From contig QNQO01000199.1 in assembly GCA_003290165.1 (NCBI GenBank), forward strand, positions 930,001-994,000: DNA of 64,000 nucleotides. Reading direction: 5' to 3'. Position numbers and translations under genes: made by a program. This DNA comes from Berberis thunbergii (Eukaryota > Streptophyta > Magnoliopsida > Ranunculales > Berberidaceae). Under the pieces are notes generated by a model. That model was not told where the DNA came from. It was given only the letters and a program-made list of their open reading frames with translations, and did not search any database. Shown in pieces: positions 23,289-34,536 of the stretch; the first letter of the stretch is position 1; each line of letters opens with the position of its first letter.

Positions 23289-23611
23289 ACTACTCTCCCC
23301 TTAGTTAGTGGACATGCTTACATGACCACTAACTTTATGACGGTTTGATTTTCTATTTCATCATTGCATTGCATTGCATTTAATGTTGTTGACAATTGTT
23401 TCTATGTTTGGTACTTGGATATCTCGTTCGCCTGTTTGTTTTGGCGTGATTTTTAAGATTTCGTACAGCCATCATATCTCGCACATATTTCCATTAGCAG
23501 TTTTTTCGTTGCTCAACCCTATAAAATGGATGCATGAGGGCTGTATTTATTTCTTTAAGCTATTTTCATTATCAGACTTTGTTTTTTCTCTCCTTCATTT
23601 TCGTTTTTGCA

Positions 23612-25798
23612 CAATGTCTAGTCTCAAGATTCTAAGTGGTGAAGCGCTTGATACTTGTGAGGCTTCTTTTCAGCGAAACAAGCAACGCAGGCGACTCTGG
23701 ATAGTCTTCGCTATGATTATTCACTGTCGGCTGACCTCGAAATCATCTTGCTTGGAGATGACAACAGTCCTTGTCGTCCAAAGCCTCGCCACATTTTATT
23801 GTACCCTGGCATGTTTTAAGTCAGGTGTTAGGTTTCGGCCTCAGAGATCTTCTGGGAGTATTTTGACTTCTTGGGCATTGCTCCTGTTCAAATAGGTCCT
23901 AATGGTTGGAAGGTGATGGTTTCAACCTTGGCGAGGGTCGTTCTATCTGGGTTTCCTATGAATATTAGGTTTCGCATTCCGTGGTGGGGTTTAATATAAG
24001 AAATAACCATACTTGCTATCTTCGTTCTCTTACTTGTTTTAGGAAACTTAAGGATGATTATGGGGGCTAATCGAGGTCCTGGTTTTATGCATCCATCACT
24101 TCTGGCTACTTCAAGTTACAAAATTAGTATATTATACGGTCGTCCTAGGAACCCCAAGAGGAATGAACTGTACTTGACTGCGGAGGAGCAAGAGTTTTGT
24201 GATCGGTTTAATAAGCTTCCTCGAGTCCTAGTACAGGTTTTCCTTGCTACGGGTGTTGTTGAGCATGGTGGCTTGTACACTATGAGTGAAGCGGAACGTA
24301 CATCACTTACTATGGTTACTATTGCTCGTGCTGGCAATGTCATTGCTTCTGACGGAGGGTGGGAACATAATTTTTCAGCTGGCGTTGATGATCTTAGCAT
24401 TGATAGGGAAGTGAGCTCTATTAGGAGGCTTACAAATCTCGATGCTCCTGTTATTGCTGGTGATGTTGGCTCTAGCATTAGAAAAAGGAAACTTCCTAAG
24501 TTTGCTAGTCCTTCAAAGCTACTGGTGATCAACCCTAGCCGTATCTTGAAACAGAAACGACTTGCTAGCTCAGGTCATGGTGCTACTCGGATTCATCTTA
24601 TCCAATGTCTTTTGGGAAGGGTGATGGAAAAGATGTTCACCTTGCTTCTCGAGAGGCTGAGCAGATAAATCAAGTTCTGGAAATGAGCAAAAATGAGGTG
24701 TCTCTTCCTTTGGATGATCATGAAAAGAGCCTCATCTCTTCACATGGAGTTCTTGATTTCGCCAAGTTGTCTGATGATGATCCTTGTGTCCTTGATAACA
24801 AGATGCTTCAGCACGCTATTGAGCGGTCAAATAATCCGAATAACATGAAAACCGTAACTGACTTTGAGTTCAAGCCCATGTTAAAGGTCAGGATGTTGTA
24901 TGTGGCCAGAGTGTAAGCCTCCTCTTATTTCTTCCATTGTTGCTGGCACATTGGAATTGCATGCTTTTCTCTTTTTACTTATCAAAGAATTCTTCTTGCT
25001 CGTCCTACTACTGTTGCTTTTAAAAAGAATGGCAAGAACAATACTTCTGTCATTACTGCCATTCTGATTGTTCATTCAGCTTCTGGGGGCGGAGTTTCAA
25101 TTCTTCTTGATCCCACTATTCTTCATCCACGAGTGGGTTGGAAAGAGCCCAACCCTGACGAGATTTGAATCAAATCGGATGGGAAGTTCAGCTAGTTCTC
25201 TAAGATTGATGTGCAGGATAGCGCACGTAATCTCATTGTTGAATGGCACATACGGTTAGTTAAGAGTGTTCTGATGCCCATGAATCACCTCACTTACGCT
25301 AGTATAGTGGGGTCAGATTTTAGAGCTGTGCGTGATCAGGTGGCACTCGTTGAGAGGAAGATGGCGAGGCATGCTTTTGTGCTTTCTCACGTCCTTCATC
25401 AATTTGATCCACTGGAAGCGCAGTGTGTGGAGCATGAGAAGGCGGCTGAGACTGCTCGGGCTTCATTGAAGGAAACAAAGGCTATTTAGAACAAGTTTGG
25501 TTCTGAACTTGGGGCCTCGGAAATGGAGTTGAATAAATTTCGTAATCAGTTGAATGTTGTTGAGAAGGAGTTGTTCAGCGAAAAAGCTGATCGTGATGAG
25601 GCCATGCGCTTTGCTACTAAGCAATCTGCCAATCTGAAGGTTATTGAGGAACGAGTGGTACAGTTGGCCGCTGAGCTTGCTACTGCTAAGTCGGCAATTT
25701 CCTTGAGGCTCACCACTGTTGAAGGTGAACTTATGTCAACTAGGAATGAGCTTGTGGTAGTCGCTGATAGATTGAAGATTGTAGAAGCGGCAAACTAG
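23612..25798 (+). pseudogene. Antisense extra ORF (aORF) of Tat copy b
   Basis: It reads plus, opposite to gag-pol, between the integrase end and the 3' LTR. From the ATG at 23,612 (MSSLKILSGEALDTCEASFQ) the reading soon reaches the conserved block YPGMF .SGVRF .. EYFDFLGIAPVQIGPNGWK at about 23,800-23,920, after frameshifts. Open pieces follow at 24,054-24,668 and 24,605-24,916. At 25,211-25,489 and 25,523-25,798 long heptad-rich stretches predict a coiled coil (for example VVEKELFSEKADRDEAMRF). So the layout is a globular N-terminal domain and a coiled-coil C-terminus. It matches copies a, c and d. Function is unknown; comparable antisense ORFs have been described in Tat elements. Confidence 0.7.
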
Positions 25799-26099
25799 AA
25801 AAGATTTGTTGATGATCGTCTCGACCTTATCGATTTTATGGAGTACGAGGGTTTAGACTTGTCATGTGTTGTGATTTGGCTTATCAAGTTTTTGAGGACG
25901 ATGTGGGAAATTGTTCTAGATCCGCTAAATGATCAGTTTGATGCAAAATAGTCATCTCTTCCTCTTCTGAACCCATTCCATCAAGTGACAGTGTTACTGA
26001 TATGAATACTAAACCTCCTCCATATGCCTCTTCTTAAATGCTTCTATTAACCCTTCTCCAATCCATGTAACTTCTTTTGATGTAATGAAGTAAAAAAAA

Positions 26100-26560
26100 T
26101 CAATGAAAATCTCATTATTTTTATAATTGTATTTCGTATGTCTCTTCGTCTAACTTTTTGTTCTAGTTTTAGTTGTTTTTGCTTTTGACATTTCTGATTT
26201 AATTCTGACTTATTCGTCCAAATTTCTTATAAGTAAGCTTGGTGGTTCGACATATTAACCGTTTAGAAGCTTTTGTGAATATATTTGACTTTAAATGTCC
26301 ATATTTTCAAACTACTTTGAGGTCGTACATTCTAGTTGACCAGAAGATTCGTTGATGAGTTTGACTTATACTTTCAGGCTCTTATAAGTTTGCTTCATGG
26401 TTGATCAGACCAGAAGTTTTATGTGTACGTCTGACATATATATATTTTAGCATTACTCGTAGCCTAATACATTGGTCATGCTAGATGTTTTAAGAATAGG
26501 CTTTAGTCTGACTTTGACGTCCTGATAGAACTTTTTGTTTGAACACAATATGAAGGGTCT
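26100..26560 (-). repeat. 3' untranslated zone of copy b with a degenerate duplication
   Basis: It lies between the aORF end and the integrase end. Two related segments starting CTTATAAGTAAGCTTGGTGG (about 26,229) and CTTATAAGTTTGCTTCATGG (about 26,390) suggest an old repeat of about 160 bases. It occupies the same position as the 180-bp array of copy d. Confidence 0.4.
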
Positions 26561-26569
26561 AAATTTGGA

Positions 26570-27840
26570 AGTTTTATTGATAATACTTCTTCAAGTGTTT
26601 GACATTTCATGGTCATGGTAGTTGTTCGCCCTTTATGTCCTTCAACCAGTATGTTCCTAGTCTGTTGATTTTAACCACTTTGTATGGTCCTTCCTCATTT
26701 GGAATCAGTTTACCCGCGCCCGATTTTTTGTATTGAGTTGACTTTTCCCGAGCACCAAATCACCGACATAGAACTTGTGAGGCATTACTTTTTTGTTGTA
26801 GTAGCTCGCCACCCATTGTTGGTAGGTCGTTGTTTTGATTGAAGCTTTTTTTTTTGCTTCTCTTCGAGGAGATCTAATCTGACTATCAGGGCTTCGTTGT
26901 TATCTTCTACTCTGAATTCTTCAGTTTTGAATGTTGGCATACAAATTTCTTCCGGTACCATTGCTTCAAATCCTTATGTAAGGGCAAACAAGATTTTTCT
27001 GGTTGGAGTTATTTTCGTTGTTCTATAAGCCCAAATGATGCCTCGTAATTCAGACACCCACAATCCTTTGATGTTTCGATTTTCTTCTTGATTGCTTCTA
27101 GGATTGTTCTGTTGGTTACCTCGGCTTGTCCGTTTGCTTGCGGGTGGGCGGGTGCTGAGAAAGTGTTGTTTGATACTTAAGTTGTCACACAACTTCATGA
27201 CTTTCTTGCATTTGAATTGCTTCTTGTTGTCAGTGACTATCACTCTTGGAACTCCAAATCTGCATATTATATCTTTCGAGAAAAAGTTTTCGAATTTGAA
27301 CTTCTCCAATATTTGCTAATGGCTCCACTTCTACCCATTTAGTAATGTATTCCATCTTTACAAGGAGGAATTTCTTTCTTTCGGATACTAGAAGTGGTCC
27401 TATGAAGTCAGTTCCTTATTGTGCAAATGGCCATGGACTGCTCATCGAGATTAGATTTTGGCCTGGCATGTCAGTGTATGGGGCGAATCTTTGGCATTTG
27501 TCAAAGGTACAATCGAGTTCATTTGCATCCGCTTGCATTGTTGGCCAGTAGTAACCCAGTGTGAAAGCCTTGTGGGCTAATGTCCTTCCTCCTAGATGGT
27601 TTCCGCGTATGCCATGGTGAATTTCTCACAGAACATAGTCGACATCGTTGGGTGAAAGGCATTTTACCAGCGGTCCCGTGGCAGATCTTCTTTAGAGTCT
27701 GTTATTACTCATTGTGTACCGTGCTACTCGGTTTTGCAGTTTACGGGCCCTTATCTTATCCGTTGGAAGTGTTCCACTTTGTATGCATGCCATGAATGGA
27801 GTCATCTAGTTGTTCCCCTGATATGTTGCACATGCTTCTC
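26570..27840 (-). pseudogene. Integrase relic of Tat copy b
   Basis: Minus-strand pieces follow integrase order: zinc-binding region with CQRFAPYTDMPGQNL (about 27,480), core GTDFIGPL (first catalytic Asp, about 27,400), VPRVIVTDNKKQF (second Asp, about 27,240), then HPQANGQAEVTNRTILEAIK (catalytic Glu, about 27,100) in a shifted frame, and a C-terminal part with VASYYNKKVMP and KFYVGDLVLGK. In an active element the enzyme inserts the cDNA into the genome. The D,D,E residues remain, but stops and at least one frameshift break it. Confidence 0.8.
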
Positions 27841-27852
27841 GCATTTGATTTT

Positions 27853-28270
27853 CTAGTATGGAACTCTTTTGTATTGTGATGAGCGGATTATCATTTTTTT
27901 AGCTCGTGATGCGTCCTTGGTAAACTTGTCAGCTCTTTCGTTCTTTGCTCTTGAACATCGTTGAATGGTTGCAACTTGGAAGCTTTCCATCAACTCAGTA
28001 ATCTTTTGGTGATGGACTTTGATCCGAGTATCTTTAACTTGGAATTCGTCATTTAGCTGATTGACGACCAGTTTGGAGTCTGTGAAGACGCTGATTTTTT
28101 TCAATCCTAAGTGCTTGGCCAGTTGCAATCCAACAATCACTGCTTCGTATTCGGCTTCATTGTTTGAGGCTTTGAAACTAAATTTTATTGCCTTTTCCAA
28201 CATTACGCCTTTCAAGTTATACAAGATTATTCCAGCTCTACTTCCTATTTCGTTGGATGTTCCATCATAA
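27853..28270 (-). pseudogene. RNase H domain of Tat copy b
   Basis: Minus-strand reading keeps the acidic catalytic pattern: YDGTSNEIGSRAG, SNNEAEYEAVIVGLQLAKHL, FTDSKLVVNQL and KNERADKFTKDAS. The domain removes RNA from the RNA/DNA hybrid during reverse transcription. A 123-codon frame (27,853-28,224) is open, so this is the best preserved part of the element. Confidence 0.8.
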
Positions 28271-28449
28271 CTTAGGATCTATTCATGAGCAGTTTGTTCG
28301 GCTTGCTCCTCTTCTTGATTGTTGTTTGGCTAATGTTCATTGATGCCCGTGAATTCAATAATGAAGTCTGCTAATGCTTGAACTTGTATTGGAGTTTCAA
28401 GAGCATAACCGATGAATTGTCCGAGCCCTATTGCCCATTTCACCATCCT

Positions 28450-29680
28450 TTAGGATAGTTCTGGTTTTTGCAGCACTAACCAAAGTAGATGTTCGGTCAT
28501 GATGATAATGAGATGAGCTTGGAAATATGGTCTTAGTAGTTGATTTCTGTCCAGGGCGAGTGCCAGCTTCTCCAAAACTGGGTAGTTGATTTCTGTCCGC
28601 AAATGTTTCACGTAGTAGACTGGCTTTTGTGTGCCCTTTTCCTCTCGTATTATTGCTAAGCTGACCGCATGTTTGGACACAGACAAGTATAAATACAACG
28701 TCTCTCCTGCGCTTGGTTTTGACAGCAGTTCAGTGCTTCCCATGTACGCCTTCGGGCTTTGAAAACCTTTTTTTTGCATTCTTCATTCAACTTGAACGTC
28801 GTATTTCCTTTCAAAATTTTGAAGGAAAAAAACATTTATATGACGACTTGGCAATGAATCTGTTCAAAGCTGTTATTCTACCATTGAGGCTTTGCATACC
28901 CTTGATGTTAGTTGGCGACTGCATGTTGAAAAGTGTTTGTATCTGTTTTGGATCAGCTTCGATTCCCCTTTGTTGACCATGTATCCAAAGAACTTCCCTC
29001 ATTCTACTCCAAATAAACATTTATCTAGATTTAGCTTCATTTTGTATCTTTGGAGCTGAGAGAAGGCTTGTTCGAGGTCTTTGATATGGTGTTTTTTGTG
29101 TAATCTTTTGACTAACATATTATCAATGTATACCTTGTCTATATGATATTTGAAGACCCTGTTGACAAGACATTGGTACTTAGCTTCTGCATTCTTCGGT
29201 TAGAATGACATCACTCGGTAGCAATATGTGCCTCTTTCTATTATGAAATGTATTTTCTTGGTCAGGCAGGTGCATCTATATTTGATTTTAGCCAAAGTAT
29301 CTATCCATGAAGCTCATGAGTTCATGTCCGGCAGTGGCATCTACTATTTGATCTATATGTGGGAGTGGGAAATTGTCTTTTGGACAGGCCTTGTTCATAT
29401 CAGTATAGTTTACATATACTCTCCAGTTGTCGTTCTTCTTCTTTACCAAGACTGTGTTAACTAGCCAGTCTGGGTTATGAGATTCCTTAATCATGCCTGC
29501 AGGCATCAGACGATGCACCTCCTCATTTATTGCTTGTTTGCGTTCTGGGGCAACAGGCCTTTTTTTTTTTTTTTTTTTTTGTCGAACTAGCTTCTTGTCC
29601 GGATTAACTTGCAATATGTGATTAATGACGGAGGGATCGATACCCACCATGTCTTTCATTGTCTAGGCAAGAAACGTCTT
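28450..29680 (-). pseudogene. Reverse transcriptase relic of Tat copy b
   Basis: The N-terminal fingers and palm read from 29,659 (GMIKESHNPDWLVNTVLVKK, then DMNKACPKDNFPLPHIDQIV). The palm active site at 29,110-29,136 reads VYIDNMLVK, where Tat elements normally have VDDM: the second aspartate is asparagine. The connection part lies at 28,450-28,779 with LYLSVSKHAVSLAIIREE. Frames break at about 29,280 and 28,800. Inactive. Confidence 0.8.
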
Positions 29681-29914
29681 GCTTATCTTTTAGAAGTTGG
29701 ATCAACTTCATGGCTAGTTCTGGGTGGATTTTTGTGCCAATCCAAACTGTTTTTTCTCTCTCTTCACTATCCAAGTAGACTATTATTGTTTCTTCTTTTG
29801 GCTATCCAATATTTGGTTGATCTCTTGGACTGGTTAGAATAGTATCACCATCTAGGAAGTCAGAGTCTATTCGATCAGGTCACCACAATGGCTCATTTGT
29901 CGTTGCAATGATTG

Positions 29915-30403
29915 TTATTTGTGCAGAGCTTTCATTGTTGCGTAATGGCATTCACGTCCAGCTAGCTGATCTCCTTTGATTATCTTGACGTCGTCATCAG
30001 TGTGATAATTTAGGCATTGATGCATGGTGGAGGACACTGCACCAATCTTGTGAATCCAAGGTCGACCGAGAAGCATGTTGTACACGGATGGAACATCGAC
30101 AACAAGAAAATCCATTAACAAGATTCGTTGTCTAATCGGTTCCCCCGCTTCAACTGGTAGTTGGATCATTCCGAGTAGACGACATTGTTCTCCGCTGAAA
30201 CCCACCATTAGCTGATAAATGGATGTGAGCATTTCTTCATTGAATTGCAACTTGCAGAACGCAACTAGGTACAAAAGGTTGGTCGAGCTACCCTTGTCGA
30301 ACAATACTCTTTTGATCTCCCATTTGGCTATCAATACTGAAATCACCAGAGCATCATTATGAGGGAAGTGGGTTCCCTTCGCATCCTCTTTGGAGAAGGT
30401 CAT
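29915..30403 (-). pseudogene. Protease domain of Tat copy b
   Basis: A 162-codon open frame. It reads FPHNDALVISVLIAKWEIKR, then VLFDKGSSTNLLY (active-site Asp kept, but D-K-G-S instead of D-[TN]-G-S), then FLVVDVPSVYNMLLGRPWIH and VSSTMHQCLNYHTDD. These are the standard blocks of Tat proteases. Confidence 0.8.
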
Positions 30404-30478
30404 AGATCGTTGGGTTGTTCTGGAGCGTTGTAAGGAAGACTCTGAAAATCGAATCCGTGTTCGTAAATCCTAGATTGA

Positions 30479-31130
30479 TCACTTCTGTGATCGATTGGAT
30501 AGCTCATTCTCTCCAGCTATGCCATGCAAGATGTATATCAACTCTCTTGTTCGCTCAATTGACTCGATAGTAGCATTCGCCTTCTCTTTCCCTTTAGATT
30601 GTTTATCTTTCTGGCTAATGAACTCTCCAAGTCGTTCTTTCTGGATATGGTGGTCGATTTCGTCCTTCAAGTTGTAAGCGGTTTGTACGTCATGTTGACT
30701 GTATTTGTCAATTGTTCCTATCTAGAACATCCGGATTGCAGCTCTCTGGATTCTTCTCTGTTGAACTTGGACCTGCCACTAGTTCGATGCCTTTTCGACT
30801 AGTCATTCTCCTCTCGAGGCCTATTGTCTCTTCGTCTTTCTTCCCTCCTCTCCCGACTTGTTGAGGAAGGTTTTTTTTTTCCATATTCGTTCTTTTTCTT
30901 AGTAGCCAATATCTCCTCAAGGGTGATGTATGTTTGGGTGGTCTTTAATAGATTCGTCGTGTTATTTGACAGGTCCAAGTTCAAAGAGTTGTAAAACGAC
31001 CCTCTTTTCAATCCGGAAGTCAAAGTGGCTACGGTCGTGTTGTCGCTGCATCCGTCAATCATAGTTAACTCGTCAGTAAAACGAGTAATGTACTTTTTGA
31101 TTGGTTCCTCATGCTTATATTTAATTTTAT
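30479..31130 (-). pseudogene. Gag C-terminal half of Tat copy b
   Basis: The minus-strand reading starts inside gag with MIDGCSDNTTVATLTSGLK, runs through ITLEEILATKKKNEYGKKK and an Arg/Glu-rich segment, and later has VQTAYNLKDEIDHHIQKERL, the conserved C-terminal gag block. Two frame breaks are present. The N-terminal half is missing. Confidence 0.7.
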
Positions 31131-32188
31131 TTTTTGTCCCTCCAAATTAATTATGCTAAATCCTTATGAAAACCCATAAAATGGTGAAACTTAGATCTTA
31201 ATGTAGGCACCGGAATTTGGTTGATGTAATTACAACAAAACTTTATGTTAAATCCGACTTGATAATGTTTTACATTTGAATTGAAGATGGTGTACAATGC
31301 GACAAATCAAAGTAGTGAAAACCCTAACTCAATTTACGACACTTAGGACTGTTAAGAGATATTCTAAAGGAAACAATATATAAAGATTTTTTTCTTATAA
31401 ATTTCAATTTAAAAACATTAGTTTTAGTATTTCATATGAATCTGCAGTTTGTGGGGTTATTCACGATTCCTATAGTTCATACTGTGTGGGGTTATATTAT
31501 GATGCTACACATGAATCTTTAGTTTGTGGGGTTAATACTTTCTAGTTGTAAATCTTGTGGGACATTAGAAAGGAAAGGATTTTCCACTTCTCACAAATGC
31601 CACAAGTTGTTTCTTTATTCGATATTAATTAATTATTTACTGATTTGTTTTAAGCTCTAAACTATAAACATATGAGTTCATTCCACATATTATACACATC
31701 TCTCACTTGAACATTTTCGTTCTGCTAAATGCCCAAGACCGAAAGAGAAACTGTTAGGAGAGTATGGCATTCTCAAAGACTTAAACTTGTTTATATAAGT
31801 CTCGAAGTTTCAAAATTTTAATACTTTCTAGGCTTTTGGAATATTAGTAAAGCCATCATTATAAATGTTTAATTGAATTTCTCATACAACTTTTAACACT
31901 CTTTAAGAGTTTTATCATGTCTTCTGTTATGCATGTTGTGAAGTGCCACATCAAGTATGATTTTAACCGGCCCTTTGAAGAGTAGAAGCATCTTTAAAGC
32001 AAAAATTCGTATGCAATGTGAAACCAGTGTAAGGTTGTTATATATGTGATTCTTGTACAACTTTTCCTATGTTGAAAGTAGCAAACAGGAAGACAAAGAT
32101 TTGCATGTTGAAGGTTCAAAATAATTTAAATATAAAACATTGTTTAAAACAACCAATTTTGTTCTCGAGAATCAGTGGATTTTTTTTT
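31131..32188. other. AT-rich intergenic stretch
   Basis: No gene is recognised. A phrase around TGAATCTGCAGTTTGTGGGGTT recurs near 31,438 and 31,510, a short local duplication. Confidence 0.45.
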
Positions 32189-32748
32189 TGGAGTTGCTAC
32201 GTGTATCTGACTATTTGGTTCAGTTGCACTAACTCTTTGTTACACCAATTTTTTGGTATGTTTCGCTTTGTTGCACCAAATTAAAATGTGTAACACCAAC
32301 TTACCTTTTTTTATAAAATAATTTTATTGGATGTCTTATTTTATTTGAGCAAAAAAAAAAATTTCAATGACATTTGAAATTGGGTTCATACACGTACATT
32401 GAATATGTGCTAGATTTGGAGATTTTTTATTCACAACTATTGCAATGCTCTTAGAAGTTATAACTACATCTATTTTTTATTTTATTTTAATTTCAGTGAC
32501 ATTTTCTATTTCAATAATTGGAGATGTGAATACATTGTATGGTTGCTCGAAAGAATAACTACCAAGCCGATGAATGTAGAAGATGGAGAGGATGCTAGGA
32601 ATTGTTTCTCTTACTCCTAATAATTAAGTATTGTTGTTTTAGGGTTAACAAATAGTGGTTGGATACACTAAGTAACTATTATAAGTTAAATATGTAAACT
32701 AAAGTTGGTGCAACTAAGTCAAACGGTCGAATACACCTAGCAACTCCA
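32189..32748. mobile_element. MITE with about 48-bp terminal inverted repeats
   Basis: The left end reads TGGAGTTGCTACGTGTATCT and the right end is its inverted partner (complement TGGAGTTGCTAGGTGTATTC); similarity runs to GTTGCAC.AACT, about 48 bases. Both flanks are T-rich, so the target duplication cannot be read and the superfamily stays open. No coding sequence. Confidence 0.65.
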
Positions 32749-34212
32749 TTTTTTATTTTTTTTCTTATCTTGTTTTGTAATTTGCACCCATGCTGGTCAA
32801 GGGTTTCAAAGCTAGTCTATATGGTAATTAGCACTGGATAACTGAAACCATATTTTTGCTGTTCAGGAGGTTGACCAAAAGAGCTGTAGCTTTGAGAAAC
32901 TGAGGACATTGCAGCATCGACGACCAAAAAAAGTTAAAGAGGATATGAGAAGCAACCACTGGTAAAGACAATTTGGCTACCATCAGGATGCGTGCTTGGT
33001 TTGTGACCTGCCGAAAACGTGTAAGCTCGCACTCAACAATGAGCTCTCATCAACGCACAAAAACCATTGAACAGTTTGAAATCTGGATGAAGTATTCACC
33101 AGTATCTATCTACCATCTTATGAACATCAATCTATCACCTAAAGCTAATACATGTATCCCATGATGTGTATTCTTCCAGATCATGACCAAGCGTCCATGC
33201 ACCACTTCAAAATGGTATTGCGGTTGGCTGATGCTAAATCCCACCTGGACCATTGTTCAAGATGTGATTCATCAACAAGATTCTGTCACAACAGCACTAA
33301 ACTTCGGGTGGTGAAATATAGGGAAAATAGCATCTGATGTGTCTTTCAATTAAACAATAAACATTAAAAATGAAAAGACATTCTATTATAGAGAAACAAG
33401 CAGCTAGAATGTACTCCAATTGAACATCAAAGACATTCTCATCTCGACTTTTGAGGAAAAGATGCTAGCAGAATGCTACCTGCCCATGAAGGTTGGCTGG
33501 TAACCCAAAATCTGTAAAATCAATGGGAGTTTCCTGTGGGTCCCAAAAATTTAAGGAAAAAACTCTCAAATCACCCCACAGACTCTGTGCTACCATGGCG
33601 GACTCTATGGAACTCTGCAGGTGTACAAGATTCGTAGATACCAGGAGATTAATTGATAAGTGTCAGATCAATCATAGTTCCACACTAGACATCTTGAACA
33701 AGAAATACCAATGCATAAAGAAAAGATAAAAGGGCCAATAAAAATATATACACTTGAGAATATGTTAAGCGCGGGGTTTTATTCATAAAGAATTGGAGAT
33801 ATAAAATGGCTAGGATTAAAAGTTGGGAAAGATATAGAAGATTATTCTCAATAATGTCATTGTTATAAATGAAATGTATTTAAAACTTAAAATTGTCATA
33901 ATTATCTATATGGTTGTCGAATTTTGATGAAGTTGGTATCGCTGAAATGCTTTCTTCAAAATCTCTCATATGAAACCCAATAATCAATACAATTGCTTAA
34001 AAAAATAATCTTGATGGTATTACTTATTAGGTATGCAAGTATGGAATAACAAAAACATAAGGGTCATAAGAATATATTGACTAAACTCTATATAAGTAAT
34101 TTAGTGCTTAACTACTATCGTAACAACGACATAGGTAATACTAGTATATAAATAAAACAATAGAACTAAGAACAAAATCAAATCAGATAACAATAGTTTT
34201 AGAATAACACTA
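32749..34212. other. Intergenic stretch
   Basis: Moderately complex sequence at 32,880-33,730 has short open frames on the plus strand (63, 61 and 78 codons) without a known domain, spacing or codon pattern that would support a gene. I see nothing else. Confidence 0.4.
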
Positions 34213-34215
34213 TAA

Positions 34216-34533
34216 GGGTATGTTTGGTTGCATGGAATCCTATGCCATGGGAATCCATGAGGGGACTACTACATTTTAGGCTAAATTGATATATCACTTC
34301 ACATTTACCATTTGATTTTGTGATCAATGGTGGGAATGGAAGTTCCATAAACATGAGAATCTCACTCCTTGGCCCCCCAAGGCATATGATTCTCATGTTC
34401 ATGGGACTTTCATTCCCACCTTTGATCACAAAACCAAATGGTGGATGTGGAGTGATATATCAATTTAGCCTAAAATGTAGTGGTCCCCTCATAAATTCCC
34501 ATGGTATAGGATTCCATGCAACCAAACACACCC
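34216..34533. mobile_element. Tourist-like MITE (PIF/Harbinger type), foldback
   Basis: A 318-base element flanked by TAA on both sides (34,213-34,215 and 34,534-34,536), the PIF/Harbinger target duplication. Ends read GGGTATGTTTGGTTGCATGG and its inverse CCATGCAACCAAACACACCC. The two halves are inverted copies almost to the centre (GGCCCCCCAAGG). Open frames on both strands here are palindrome artefacts. Confidence 0.88.
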
Positions 34534-34536
34534 TAA

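Larger units (their letters stand above)
22754..31130 (-). mobile_element. Tat-lineage Ty3/gypsy element, 5'-truncated (copy b)
   Basis: Reading on the minus strand: gag C-terminal half, protease, reverse transcriptase, RNase H, integrase, a short 3' zone, the antisense ORF (which therefore reads plus), polypurine tract and 3' LTR. The 5' LTR, primer site and gag N-terminus are missing at about 31,130, where AT-rich host sequence begins. Frameshifts and stops break the genes but order and motifs are clear. This is the most complete Tat copy in the window. Confidence 0.85.

Noticed and set aside
23374..23895. Possible membrane protein (hydrophobic 173-codon frame)
   Set aside because: The second half overlaps the conserved aORF in a shifted frame and the first half is T-rich untranslated sequence.
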